A DNA stretch of 64,000 bases from JBDSSS01 sp963764195 (GCA_963764195.1 CAVXRG010000003.1:62001-126000); one strand, 5' to 3'; numbered from the stretch's first letter, positions 16,946 to 26,454 are shown. Numbers and translations are program-made. Notes: generated by a model from the sequence alone, not told the origin.

Positions 16946-17060
16946 GCCACGTCCCGCACACCGTGACGCACCGCCGGTCAGCCCCACGAGCGGCTGACCG
17001 GCGGCCCGTCGTCGGACGCTCCGTGGCCCGACGACCACCTCGACGAGAGGACCACCTCCC

Positions 17061-17870
17061 ATGCTGATCGCCATCCCACTCGGGATCGCCATCGGACTGT
17101 CGCTCGGCGCGCTCGGTGGCGGAGGCTCGATCCTGACCGTCCCCGCCCTCGTCTACGTCCTGGGCCAGGACGCGCGAACAGCCACCACGAGCTCGCTCAT
17201 CATCGTGGGGCTCACCTCCCTGCTTGCCCTGGTGCCCCACGCCCGGGCCAAGCGCGTGCGCTTCACCCAGGGGCTCCTGTTCGGCGTCCTCGGCACCGCC
17301 GGCTCCTTCGTCGGCTCCGCGCTGTCGACAGCCGTGCGCCCCACGACCCTGCTCACCGCCTTCGCGGCGCTGATGCTCCTCGTCGCGGCGCTGATGATCC
17401 GTCGCGCCCGCAGCGCGCCGCGCGAGCTCGGCCGCGTCATGGATCCGACCGTCGAGCCGATGCTCACGCTGCGCCCCTTCAGCTGTGCCTGCCCCCTAGT
17501 CGCCAAGGTCGTCGTCACCGCGACGGTCGTCGGTCTGCTCACCGGCTTCTTCGGCGTCGGCGGCGGCTTCGCCCTCGTCCCCGCCCTCGTGCTCGCCCTC
17601 GGCTTCCCGATGCCGGTGGCCGTCGGCACCTCGCTGCTCGTCATCGCCGTCAACAGCGCCACCGCACTCACCGCCCGGCTCGGCTCCGGCGCCGGCCACC
17701 TTGACTGGGGCCTCATCGGGGTCTTCACCGCCGCGGCCGTCGTCGGCAGCCTCGTCGGCGGCCGCCTCGCCAGCCGGGCCAACCCGCGGCACCTCACCCT
17801 CACCTTCGCCACGCTGCTCGTGCTCGTCGCGCTCTACACCGGGACCCGGTCGCTGGGCCTCATCGGCTGA
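17061..17870 (+). CDS. TauE/SafE-family permease, probable sulfite/sulfur exporter
   Basis: 269 residues in two halves of about four membrane segments each. Both halves carry the family motif: GLSLGALGGGGSILTVPAL near the N-terminus and LTGFFGVGGGFALVPALVL near residue 160. Between them is CACP (residues about 141-144), a pair of cysteines. TauE/SafE proteins export sulfite, sulfoacetate or related anions; export of the sulfite made by the persulfide dioxygenases is the natural inference here. It is the last gene of the CstR-controlled operon. A close second copy starts at 63408. Confidence 0.85.
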   Translation: MLIAIPLGIAIGLSLGALGGGGSILTVPALVYVLGQDARTATTSSLIIVGLTSLLALVPHARAKRVRFTQGLLFGVLGTAGSFVGSALSTAVRPTTLLTAFAALMLLVAALMIRRARSAPRELGRVMDPTVEPMLTLRPFSCACPLVAKVVVTATVVGLLTGFFGVGGGFALVPALVLALGFPMPVAVGTSLLVIAVNSATALTARLGSGAGHLDWGLIGVFTAAAVVGSLVGGRLASRANPRHLTLTFATLLVLVALYTGTRSLGLIG

Positions 17871-17947
17871 TGGCCGCCCAGCCCGTGCACCACATCGGCA
17901 CCGAGCCGCCGCTCGTGCTGGGGCGGCGGCAGAACCTGCCGCAGTTT

Positions 17948-18155
17948 CGTCCTGCTGGTCGCGGGCAATGCCTTGGTCGGCGGATGCTCGGTCAGGAATC
18001 AGCCAGGGCCTGACCTGGTCGACCACGGTCGTCATCAAGATCGCCCTCGTCGGCCCCGCCCGACACGGGCCGGCGATGGGCTTGAACGAAGCCGCAGGTA
18101 TGCCGCCGTCGCCGTCACAGCACTGGCAACCGGCCTCGTCGCCCGCGCGGACGGA
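17948..18155 (+). pseudogene. fragment of an MFS transporter with frameshifts
   Basis: Pieces of one protein appear in three frames: FVLLVAGNALVGG, then ISQGLTWSTTVVIKIALVGP, then GLNEAAG continuing as YAAVAVTALATGLVA. This order matches a conserved central stretch of actinobacterial MFS permeases. Start, end and most helices are missing. The fragment lies just left of the third tRNA remnant, at the edge of segment B. Confidence 0.55.
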
Positions 18156-18249
18156 CGCCACGACCACCTGCACGGCGAGCTGACCAACCGACGCCGTGGC
18201 GGCGATGGCGGCTGGCCTTCCGGTGGCAGGTGAGCGAATTGCACCGTCC

Positions 18250-18300
18250 AGACTGTAGATTCGTCGCGAAAGCTACGAAGGCTCGAATCCTTCACCTGCC
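18250..18300 (+). repeat. third tRNA-Tyr 3' remnant, attachment-site-like
   Basis: From CTGTA (anticodon loop) to the acceptor CCTGCC, this matches 3978-4025 with about four differences, including TTCGAAT changed to CTCGAAT. The discriminator is G and there is no CCA. It has the same orientation as the copies at 1-21 and 3951-4029. It overlaps the 3' end of oleD on the other strand and marks the right border of segment B. Confidence 0.65.
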
Positions 18301-19280
18301 GACAACGCAGCGCTGGCGAGCTCGGTCAGACCCTCGGCCAGTGACACCCGCGGGGTCCAGCCGAGGGCGGACCGGGTGCGGCGCTGGTCGAACCAGTGGG
18401 CCGTCGCCAGCTGTTCGGCGAGGAAGCGGGTGAGTGGGGGGTCGCCCGGGGTCGGCAGCCCCGGCAGCGCCAGGCGGGCGGCCCACACGGCGTCGACTGC
18501 GGCGCCGGCGACGGCGGCGACCGGGAAGGGGACGTGGCGCGTGGGTGCGCCCACGCCGGAGGCGCGGCAGATGTCACCGATGAGCTCGCCCACGGGGCGC
18601 GGCTCGCCGTTGCTCACCACGTAGGCCTGACCCCTCGCCGACTCGCACCGGTCGAGCGCCGCGACGAGGGCGTCGACGGCGTTGCTGACGTAGGTGCTGT
18701 CGACGAGGGCGGCGCCAGACCCGATGACGGGAAGCCGCCCGGCGCGGGCGCGGGCGACGATCCGCCCGATGAGCTGCGTGTCGCCGGGTCCCCAGACGAG
18801 GTGCGGGCGCACGGCGAGGACCGCCAGCGGGCCGGTGTCGGCCGCGAGGGCGGCCTGCTCGGCCAGGGCCTTGCTGCGGGCGTAGTGGCCGCGGGCTCGA
18901 GGTGGGTCGGCCGCCCCGGCTCCGGCGCCGACGAGGGCTGCGCCGGCATGGGCCACGGACGGGGACGAGACGTGGACGAGCCGGGAGACGCCACCGACGC
19001 GGCAGGCCTCGACGACGTTCGCCGTGCCCCGCACGTTGGCGCGCTCGTAGTCCGCCCACCGGCCGACGACGTCGACCTTGGCCGCGAGGTGCACGACCGC
19101 ATCGTGGCCGCGCACGGCCGTCGCCACGAAGGAGGCATCGGCCACGTCACCGAGCGCCTCCCGCAGGCGCAGCCCCGACGGACGACGCTGGAGCACGGTC
19201 ACGTCGTCACCGCGGGCGGAGAGTGCCTCGGCAGTGAGCCGGCCGAGCATCCCGCTCGCCCCGGTGACGAGGACCCTCAC
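18273..19280 (-). CDS. oleD: NAD(P)-dependent 2-alkyl-3-ketoalkanoate reductase (OleD)
   Basis: 335 residues, extended short-chain dehydrogenase. The nucleotide motif GASGMLG lies at the N-terminus, and the catalytic YARSK lies near residue 146. The GTG start overlaps the oleBC stop (GTGA, 19277-19280), so it is the last gene of the oleA-oleBC-oleD operon. OleD reduces the 2-alkyl-3-ketoacid made by OleA to a beta-hydroxy acid. The last eight or so residues (SAGEGFEPS) are encoded by the tRNA-Tyr remnant on the opposite strand, so the original C-terminus was probably replaced when segment B inserted. Confidence 0.85.
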   Translation of the reverse strand: MRVLVTGASGMLGRLTAEALSARGDDVTVLQRRPSGLRLREALGDVADASFVATAVRGHDAVVHLAAKVDVVGRWADYERANVRGTANVVEACRVGGVSRLVHVSSPSVAHAGAALVGAGAGAADPPRARGHYARSKALAEQAALAADTGPLAVLAVRPHLVWGPGDTQLIGRIVARARAGRLPVIGSGAALVDSTYVSNAVDALVAALDRCESARGQAYVVSNGEPRPVGELIGDICRASGVGAPTRHVPFPVAAVAGAAVDAVWAARLALPGLPTPGDPPLTRFLAEQLATAHWFDQRRTRSALGWTPRVSLAEGLTELASAALSAGEGFEPS

Positions 19281-21875
19281 GGGTGGCCCACCCGGCCGCC
19301 CTCGAGCACCCGGGCGGCCCAGCGGGCCACCCGTGCCCGGTCGATCTTCGACGCGTGCCGGATGTCGACCGGAAGGCCCCTCGCAACGAGGACGGCGGCC
19401 ACCGTCACCCTGGCCGTCGATCGCACCGCCGACGCCAGGTCTGGCGCGGCGAGCCCCGGGCGGGCGCCGGCGGTCGGCACGACGACGGCGACGACCTGCT
19501 GGGTGCCGACCGGCCCGACGCCGACGACGGCAGCCATCGAGACCCCCTCGAGGCCCTCGATGCGCTGCTCGGGCCCGACCGGGGTGACCGGACCGGATGC
19601 CGTGTGCACGACGTGCACGAGCCGGCCCTCCACCCACAGGCGCCCGTCGTCGTCGAGGTGGCCGACGTCACCGGTGCGGTGCCAGCCCGCAGTCCGGCTG
19701 CTCTCCCGCTCGGTGGCCCACAGCTGGTCGTAGCGGTCCTTGACGTGAGCGGCGCGCACGAGCACCTCGCCGCTCACCGAAGCATCGGTGGTCGGCTCGG
19801 CCTCGACGCCGCCCGTCTCGTCGAAGGCGCTCACGCCGACCACGACGCTCGGCAGCGGCCGGCCGACGCAGATCCCCTCACCCGGGCCCACCGCCTCGAG
19901 CTCGGGCAGCGAGACATCGGTCACGGGGAGTGCCTCGGTCATGCCGTAGGGGGTGTGGAGCTCCGCCTGCGGCACGACCGACTGCACGTCACGCAGCAGC
20001 GCGAGCGGGACAGGTGCGCCGGCAGAGATGAGCAGTCGTATGCCGCCCAGGGCCGAACGGTGCTGCGGCGAAAGATCGCTCGCGGTCGCGACGACGTTGC
20101 GCAGCGCTGCCGGGGAGGCGAAGACGACCGTGCCGTCGACGGCCGACACCGCCTCGGCGAGGGCGACCGCCGTGAGGGTGCCGGGCGCCGTGACGTCCAT
20201 GTCCGGCACCGCCGAAGCCGAGCCCCAGCGCCGGGCCGTAGAGGGCGAAGGGCGCGAACGCCGCGACGAGGCGGTCGTCGGCGGTGAGCCCGTAGGTCGT
20301 GCGCAGCGCGTCGAGCTGCGCCCGCACCTGGTGGTAGCGGTAGACGACGCCCTTGGGAGGGCCCGTCGCGCCGGAGGTGAAGAGGACGGCGCACTCGGCG
20401 TCGTCGCTCGGGGTCGGGGGGAGGGCCCGCCCGTGGCCCAGGCGTGCGAGGTCAGCGAGGCCGAGCGGAGCACCGAGAGCACGACGGGTGGCGCGGTCGA
20501 GCGGGCCGGCGGCGACGAGACGGCCGGGCACCCGCATCACGCGTGCGAGGAGCAGTCCCCGAGCGATGCCGATGACGTGGTCCGGGGCGGCGCCGCGCAG
20601 GGCGCGACCCATCCGGGCCACCCCCAGACCGGCGTCGGCGACGACCACGGACGCGCCGGCCCGCCAACACGCATACACCGCGGCGGTGAGGTCGGCGCCC
20701 GGTGGGACGAGGATCGCGACCCGGTCGCCCGGGCGCACCCCCGTCGCCATGAGGCCGCCGGCGAGGTCGCCGACGGTCCGCTCGAGGCGGTCGAAGGACA
20801 CTCGGCGCCCGTCTCCACCGAGCTCGACGACGGCGGTGGCGTCGTCCCCGAGCCGGGCCGACAGGGCCGCCCAGAGCGGCGCCAAGGCGCCGGGACGGTC
20901 GTCGTGACCCCACTGTCCTCGGGCGGGTCCGGTCGGCGACGACGGACTGGCGTCATCCGAATCTGCTGGTGGCACGGTGTCCCCGAGCCAGCGCCAGACG
21001 TCGTCAGCAACTCGTGGGACGTCCTCGGTCACGAGGTGCGACGCCTTCTCGTACCGCTGGACGTCGGCGTGCGGCATACGTGCTCGGAGGTCGCGGAGGT
21101 ACACGTCGGAGAAGACCGGGTCACGGGGACCCCAGAGCAGCAGGGCCGGCACGTCGAGCCCGGTGATGCCCTCGGCGATGGCGTCGAGGGTGGCGGCCGT
21201 CGGGTGTGACGGGTCGAGCGGGATGTCGGCGACGAAGTCACCGACGGCGCAGCGGTCCGCGGGGGAGGCGTAGGGCGCGGCAAGCGCGTCACGCACCGCG
21301 CGCGGGAGCGCCGGCCGGGACAGGGCGGTGGTGGCGCGGACGAAGGTGGGGGTCGCCACGCAGACGGCCTGGCGCACCCCCTCGGTCCGGGCGATCCGGA
21401 TGAGCGACGGCGCTGCCGCGGACGAGGGCTGGTGCACGGCGGTGTTGGTCAGCACGACGGCCGTGAGCTGCTCCCGGTGCGCGAGCGCCCAGCCCAGCGA
21501 CACGGGCCCGCCCCAGTCGTGGGCGAGGGTGACGACGGGCCCGGTGATGCCGAGCACCTCGGTGAGGTTGCCGAGGTCCTCGACCCGCTCGGCCAGCGTG
21601 CGGGGAGCCGTGCGCTCCGAGTAGCCCATGCCGAGCTGGTCCACCGCGACGACGCGCCAGCCGGGGGGTGCCGCGGCGATGACGCGCCGCCACAGGTAGC
21701 TCCACGTGGGGTTGCCGTGGACGCAGAGCAGGGTGCCGTGCTCGGGGATCGACCCGTTGTCGAGCAGGTGCCACGTGCGTGGGGTGCCTCCCGCGTCCGG
21801 AGCGACGACCTGCCGCGACCAGGCGGTGTCGACCCCGGGCCACGCGGCGGGGGTCGGCGTGGCGGGCGGATTCAC
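19277..21875 (-). pseudogene. oleBC: fused OleB-OleC (beta-lactone decarboxylase and synthetase), apparent frameshift
   Basis: The N-terminal 290 residues are an alpha/beta hydrolase of the haloalkane dehalogenase type with nucleophile motif AHDWGG (OleB). They run into an AMP-ligase-like domain with the ATP motif FTSGATGPPKGVVYR (OleC). Near 20205-20232 the ligase frame changes: after ALYGPALGL the protein continues one frame over as SAVPDMDVTAPGTL to the stop at 19277. One extra base, for example in the four-C run at 20223-20226, explains this. Without it the product would be about 865 residues, the usual OleBC fusion of actinobacteria. It may be a real inactivation or a sequencing error. 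The GTG at 21875 overlaps the oleA stop. Confidence 0.8.
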
Positions 21876-22894
21876 CAGGCGATCTCGAGGCACGACACGT
21901 TGAGTCCCGAGCCGACCCCCATCATGAGCACACGGTCACCGGCAACGAGCGAGTCCGCCTCCAGTGCCAGGGTGAACGCCACCGCGGCCGGCCCCATGTT
22001 GCCCCGGGTCGGGAAGGTCAGGGGCAGCCGCTCCGGCGGGATGTCGAGGGCGTCGCACATGGCCCGGACGTGGACCTGCGAGATCTGGTGCGCGACGTAG
22101 CGGTCCATGTCCGACCAGTCGAACTCGTCCCGTGCTTCCTGCCACGTGTCCCGGGACAGCGCGATCCCGGCCTCGAGCAGGCCGCGGGTGTCGGTGCGCA
22201 TCCACTCGAGGTCCCCGACGCACAGGTCGTGGTGCTCGGTGCCGGCCCGGGCGACCCCGCCGACGATGCGGTGGCCCTGCGGGTGGAGGTCGGCACGGCC
22301 GAGCACCATGGCGGCAGCTCCGGACCCGAGCGTCAGGGTCGCGAACTGCGACAGCACGTCGTCGGCCGTCGCCTCGGGGGCGGACAGGCGGTCGAGGGTG
22401 ACCTCCTGGGTGTGCCGCGAGCTCTCGCCGTCGACGACGAGCGCGTAGTCGATCTGGCCCGAGTCGATCATCGTCGCGGCGAGCTGCATCCCGTTGACGA
22501 AGCCGAGGCACGCGTTGGCGATGTCGAAGTTGAGGCACGACGTCGGCATACCGAGGGCGTGGTGGATCTGGACCGCCACGGACGGCTCGAGGTGCTCCCG
22601 CGAGACGCTCGTGTTGACCATGAGACCAACGCGGGAGGGGTCGACGCCGGCCTCCGCGAGGGCCTTGGCGCCGGCGGTGGCCGCGCCCTCGGTGAAGCTC
22701 ACACCCTCGGGCCACCAGCGGCGCTCGTGGATGCCGGCGAGCCGGGCGAGCATGCCTGACTTCAGGCCGACGCGGTCGTAGGTGGTCAGCAGCCGCTCGT
22801 CGATCTGGTCCGACGTCACCACGACCGGGGCGTCGACGGCGCAGACCGAGAGCACCGCAGTGTTGGTATGACGGTACGTCGCGTTCCCGCTCAT
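21872..22894 (-). CDS. oleA: OleA, acyl-CoA condensing thiolase (olefin biosynthesis)
   Basis: 340 residues, thiolase/FabH fold. The catalytic Cys129 lies in FDIANACLGF, with His in VAHQISQVH and Asn in GNMGPAAV completing the triad. The start at 22894 (MSGNATYRH) follows GAGAGGG. Linkage to oleBC and oleD identifies it as OleA, which joins two fatty acyl-CoAs head to head, rather than FabH. It is first in the operon and overlaps oleBC by GTGA. The pathway yields long-chain internal alkenes in the membrane. Confidence 0.9.
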   Translation of the reverse strand: MSGNATYRHTNTAVLSVCAVDAPVVVTSDQIDERLLTTYDRVGLKSGMLARLAGIHERRWWPEGVSFTEGAATAGAKALAEAGVDPSRVGLMVNTSVSREHLEPSVAVQIHHALGMPTSCLNFDIANACLGFVNGMQLAATMIDSGQIDYALVVDGESSRHTQEVTLDRLSAPEATADDVLSQFATLTLGSGAAAMVLGRADLHPQGHRIVGGVARAGTEHHDLCVGDLEWMRTDTRGLLEAGIALSRDTWQEARDEFDWSDMDRYVAHQISQVHVRAMCDALDIPPERLPLTFPTRGNMGPAAVAFTLALEADSLVAGDRVLMMGVGSGLNVSCLEIAW

Positions 22895-23113
22895 CGTGGC
22901 CCTCTCGTTGCGGTGTCGGGCGGTGGCCCGAGCTGTCGTCACTCTAATTCGATCACGTCGCGCTCACTCCTGAGACCGCCGGTCGGCGTTTGGCCTTCGC
23001 CCGGGAGGCGCGAGGGGCAACGCGGTGACCCCCGACGATCACGAATGGGGACGGCGAGGATGCCCGCGGGCCCGGTCGATGCGGGCACCCTCTCTCGAGC
23101 GTCCCTGACGACG

Positions 23114-23476
23114 TCAGGCGCCGAGGGGGGCGTGCAGCGGCCAGCCCTCGAGGATGGCCTGCACCGCGCGGCCTTCGGCCTCGTTGACCAGGACCGGGGC
23201 GGCGAGGTTGACCGACGTGCCGCCTGCGCCAGGCGTGGCGACGACGAGGGTGCGCGCCGGCTGGTCGCGCTCGAGACCGATCTGGGCGCGGGGGCCCGTG
23301 ACGTCCGGAGCGTAGGAAGGGGCATACATCGACGCGTCGAGGACGAAGAGGCGCACCTCGGGGGCCTCGGTCGGCCGCAGGCTGAAGACGCCGTCGGCGC
23401 CGTCGACCGGGTCGAGGTGGTAGACGGTGTGCGGAGAGAGACCGGGCAGGGGCTGGGCGAAGACCAGGGTGCTCAT
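23114..23476 (-). CDS. fliW: flagellar assembly factor FliW
   Basis: 120 residues, single FliW domain, with the usual pattern of strands and the late conserved VNLAAPVLVNEAEGRAVQ. FliW binds flagellin and CsrA in turn, and so links flagellin level to translation. Its ATG overlaps the flgL stop (ATGA). It is the last gene of the flgN-flgK-flgL-fliW operon. csrA lies at the far end of the locus. Confidence 0.9.
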   Translation of the reverse strand: MSTLVFAQPLPGLSPHTVYHLDPVDGADGVFSLRPTEAPEVRLFVLDASMYAPSYAPDVTGPRAQIGLERDQPARTLVVATPGAGGTSVNLAAPVLVNEAEGRAVQAILEGWPLHAPLGA

Positions 23477-24354
23477 CGCAGGAAGTCCGTCAGGCTGGAC
23501 TGCAGGACCTTCGCCGTGACCGAGAGGGCGGCCTGGTAGGCCGTCTGCTGGAGCTGCATGTCCATGACCGCCGCGCCGAGGTCGATGTCCTCGACGGCGC
23601 TCCGGTGGGCGTTGAGCACGGTGGTGGCCTGGGCCGTCGCCTGGGCGGCGCGGCTCAGCACCCCGAGGCGGCTGCCGACATCGGACCTGGTGGCCACGAC
23701 CGAGGTCATGGCGGCGTCGAGAGCCGCAAGACGAGGGGCGGGGTCGGCGCCCGAGCGCAGGTCGGCTGCGATGTCGTCGAGCAGGGAGAACACGGACGTC
23801 GCTCCGGAGCCGAAGACGGCCTGGCCGTCGGCGTCGGCGGCCACCGTCTCGGTCGGACCGATGCGCCGCGACACGGTCCCCGAGGAGCCGTTGAAGGTGG
23901 GGGGAGCGCCGTCGGTGAAGGCGGACTCCGCGTCGGACGTCCCCGCGAAGACGCTGCGGCCGAGGTAGCGCGTGTTCGCGGCCGACAGGAGGTCGTGGCG
24001 CACGCCGTCGATGACGTTCGCGAGAGCGGTGCGGGCGGTCTGGTTGAGTGACCCGTTGGAGCCCTGGATGACGGTGTCCCGAGCCTGCCGTAGCAGCCCG
24101 GTCGCGCCGTCGAGCGCCGAGTCGAGCGTCGTGAGCCAGCCCGTCCCGTCGTCGATGTTGCGCTTGTACTGGGCCTGGGCGGCCAGCTCTGCGCGCACGC
24201 GCATCGCCTCGCCCGTGCCGGTCGGGTCGTCCGAGGGCCGCGAGATGCGCTCGCCGGATGTGGCGGCCTCCTGGGCCTGGGCGAGTCGGGCCTGCCGCGC
24301 GCCGAGGCTGCGTTCGGCGGTCATGGACATGGTCTGGTGAGTCACTCTCAGCAT
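23473..24354 (-). CDS. flgL: hook-filament junction protein FlgL (HAP3)
   Basis: 293 residues from the ATG at 24354 (MLRVTHQTMSM). It has flagellin-type ends: N-terminal RVTHQTMSMTAERSL through SGERISRPSDDPTGTGEAM, and C-terminal DLGAAVMDMQLQQTAYQAAL. These form the D0/D1 coiled coils. The long upstream open frame on this strand is only antisense noise inside flgK. It starts 2 bases after flgK ends. Confidence 0.9.
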   Translation of the reverse strand: MLRVTHQTMSMTAERSLGARQARLAQAQEAATSGERISRPSDDPTGTGEAMRVRAELAAQAQYKRNIDDGTGWLTTLDSALDGATGLLRQARDTVIQGSNGSLNQTARTALANVIDGVRHDLLSAANTRYLGRSVFAGTSDAESAFTDGAPPTFNGSSGTVSRRIGPTETVAADADGQAVFGSGATSVFSLLDDIAADLRSGADPAPRLAALDAAMTSVVATRSDVGSRLGVLSRAAQATAQATTVLNAHRSAVEDIDLGAAVMDMQLQQTAYQAALSVTAKVLQSSLTDFLR

Positions 24355-24356
24355 GG

Positions 24357-25781
24357 TCAGCGTCCTACGGATCCGGTGCGGTTGATGAGGGTGTCGAGGG
24401 CTTCGTCGATGGCCGACAGCACCCGGGCGGCCGCCTGGTAGGCGTGCTGGGCGGCGATGAGGCTCACGCTCTCCTCGTCGAGGCTCACGGAGGCGCCGGA
24501 CAGCTGGGCCGACTTGGCCGCCGATGCGGAGGTCGCGGCGATGTCGGACTGCTGCGTGGCCGTGCGGGACGCGCTGCCGGTGGCCGTGACGAACGCGGAC
24601 CATCGAGCACCGGCCGAGTCCGGTCGCCCCGCGAGCTGTGCGATCGTGTCGGCGGTCGTCCCGTCGAGGGCCCCGGCTCCGGCGCCGGCGCTCGCGATGC
24701 CGGCGCTCGAGGTGGGCACGACCGACAGGGCCCGCGCAGGCGGTAGCGACGGGTCGAGGCGGAAGAAGTCGAGCCCGGTCGCGCCGGTGGGCGTCTGGCC
24801 GGCGCGGTGCACGGTGTTGACCGTCGAGGCGAGCGTCACCGCAACGGCGTCGTACGAGGCGGCGGCCTCGGCGATGGGCCCCCCGGCCCCGCTGGCGGTG
24901 GCGGGGGCCAGGACGGAGAGCGCACCGGCGATGGTGCCGCCCTCGAGACCGACCTCGAGGGAGGGACGGTCGACCCAGGCGAGTCGGGGCGCGGATGAGC
25001 TGGTGTCGGCCATCGACGCCGCGCCCGTGAGCTCGAGCTGACGCGAGGTGTCGCCGCGGACGAGGGCGTTGCCCCCGAGATACACCGTCACCGTGCCGTC
25101 GGCCTCGTCGCGGACGTTCGCGCCCGCCAGCGTCGCCATCGACTCGGTGAGCCGTGCACGGGCGTCGATCATCTCGTTGGCCGACCCACCCCGAGCGACC
25201 GTGGAGCGGATCTCGGTGTTGAGCGAGGCAACCTGCGAGGCGGCGTCGTTGAGCGAGACGACCATCCCTCGCGCATCGGCGGCGGTGTCGTTCCACTGGG
25301 TCTCCAGGCTGGTGCGGCCGTTCGCCAGCGTCGAAGCCAGCTGTCCGGCGGCCCGCAGGAGCACGCTCGCCGCACCCGGCTCGTTGGGGCGGTTCGCGAC
25401 GTCCTGCCAGCCGGACCAGAACGCCTGCAGCTGGGCGGACAGGCCGCTGTCGCCCGGCTCGCGCAGCGTCGCCTCGATCCGGCCGAAGGCGGCCGCCCGC
25501 TCGGCGGTGTACGCGGAGGACGAGGCGGTCGAGCGCACCGACGCGTCGAGCAGGGCGTCGCCGAGCCGTGCGATGCGGTCGACCGACACGCCTTGACCGA
25601 CCTGGACGCCGTTCGCGCCGAGGCCCATCGGAGCGGGGGCGCCCATCGCGGACTGCTCGACCCGCTGGCGGGTGTAGCCGGCGGTCCCCGCGTTGGCGAC
25701 GTTGTGCCCGGTCAGGTCCAACGCCTGCTGAGCCGCGGAGAGGCCACGGTAGGCGGTGTTGAGGCCGCCGAAGGTGCTCAT
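24357..25781 (-). CDS. flgK: hook-associated protein FlgK (HAP1)
   Basis: 474 residues from the ATG at 25781, behind GAGGGCGGCACG. The N-terminus (STFGGLNTAYRGLSAAQQAL, then DLTGHNVANAGTAGYTRQRV) is the conserved rod/hook/HAP motif. The C-terminus (LIAAQHAYQAAARVLSAIDE) pairs with it. The middle is variable. It acts outside the cell at the hook-filament junction. Second gene of the flgN operon. Confidence 0.9.
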   Translation of the reverse strand: MSTFGGLNTAYRGLSAAQQALDLTGHNVANAGTAGYTRQRVEQSAMGAPAPMGLGANGVQVGQGVSVDRIARLGDALLDASVRSTASSSAYTAERAAAFGRIEATLREPGDSGLSAQLQAFWSGWQDVANRPNEPGAASVLLRAAGQLASTLANGRTSLETQWNDTAADARGMVVSLNDAASQVASLNTEIRSTVARGGSANEMIDARARLTESMATLAGANVRDEADGTVTVYLGGNALVRGDTSRQLELTGAASMADTSSSAPRLAWVDRPSLEVGLEGGTIAGALSVLAPATASGAGGPIAEAAASYDAVAVTLASTVNTVHRAGQTPTGATGLDFFRLDPSLPPARALSVVPTSSAGIASAGAGAGALDGTTADTIAQLAGRPDSAGARWSAFVTATGSASRTATQQSDIAATSASAAKSAQLSGASVSLDEESVSLIAAQHAYQAAARVLSAIDEALDTLINRTGSVGR

Positions 25782-25794
25782 CGTGCCGCCCTCA

Positions 25795-26319
25795 TCAGAA
25801 GGTGTGGTCGAACAGGTGGGCGTCCCCCTGGGACGCCGACCGTCCGTGCGCGTCGTAGGTGGTGGCGGCCGGGTCGCTCGTGGCGAGCGTCTCCTGAGTG
25901 GATCGGCTTGCCGCACGGAGGAACTGGGCGTTGGCATCGCGCAGCTGGCGGATGACGGCGGCCTGGTCCGTCATGGCGCTGAGATGCGCCGACAACAGCT
26001 CTGACCACGGCCCGTCCGTCGCGCCCGCCGCCAGGTCACGCAACGTGGCGTCGGGGGACAGGCCCCAGTCGTGTGCGACCGCGGCCGCTGCCGTCGCCCG
26101 GTCGAGTCCGGCGATGCGCAGCCGGTCGAGGACCTGCTCGACCTCGCGCGTGGCGTGCGAGAGCCATCGGGCCTTGCCTGCCGAGAGGAGCAGCTGCTCC
26201 TCCTCGAGCTTGAAGGTCAACAGGTCGAGGAGCTCCCGCTCACGCCACAGGTGTGCCGACAGGTCGTCGACCGTTGTCCGCCGACCCTCGTCACCACCCC
26301 ATCGAGCTCCGCCATCCAC
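25795..26319 (-). CDS. flgN: FlgN-like chaperone for FlgK/FlgL
   Basis: 174 residues from the GTG at 26319, behind GGGAGAG; an ATG at 26367 would lie within a few bases of the expected transcription start. Helical throughout, with LWRERELLDLLTFKLEEEQLLL typical of the FlgN family. It is first in the operon with flgK and flgL, its known clients. Identification rests on position and helical pattern. Confidence 0.75.
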   Translation of the reverse strand: MDGGARWGGDEGRRTTVDDLSAHLWRERELLDLLTFKLEEEQLLLSAGKARWLSHATREVEQVLDRLRIAGLDRATAAAAVAHDWGLSPDATLRDLAAGATDGPWSELLSAHLSAMTDQAAVIRQLRDANAQFLRAASRSTQETLATSDPAATTYDAHGRSASQGDAHLFDHTF

Positions 26320-26378
26320 TTGAGCTCTCCCATCAACGACGTCACGGATCGGTGCGCGTGTCCGCACCTGCAGTGTGG

Positions 26379-26405
26379 ACTATCGGCAGGCGGGGGTGAC
26401 GGTTA
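26379..26405 (-). promoter_or_regulatory. sigma-28-type promoter of flgN-flgK-flgL-fliW
   Basis: Reading leftwards: TTAACCG with TAA at 26405-26403, then 15 bases, then GCCGATAGT at 26387-26379. The core matches the FliA -10 consensus GCCGATAA. It is divergent from the fliC promoter. Confidence 0.8.
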
Positions 26406-26454
26406 AGCAGCGGAGCGGGTGGAGCCCCGAGAAAAAAAGATCTCGGTCGGCGCC

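Noticed and set aside
1..18300. Prophage
   Set aside because: No integrase, capsid, terminase, portal or lysis genes are visible in this stretch.
21872..22894. FabH (fatty acid initiation) for the thiolase-fold gene
   Set aside because: The operon partners OleBC and OleD identify it as OleA. No other fatty acid synthesis genes are nearby.
24355..25296. Long upstream extension of the flgL frame
   Set aside because: The extension lies inside flgK on the same strand in another frame and is Arg-rich noise. The true FlgL start is the ATG at 24354, where family homology begins.
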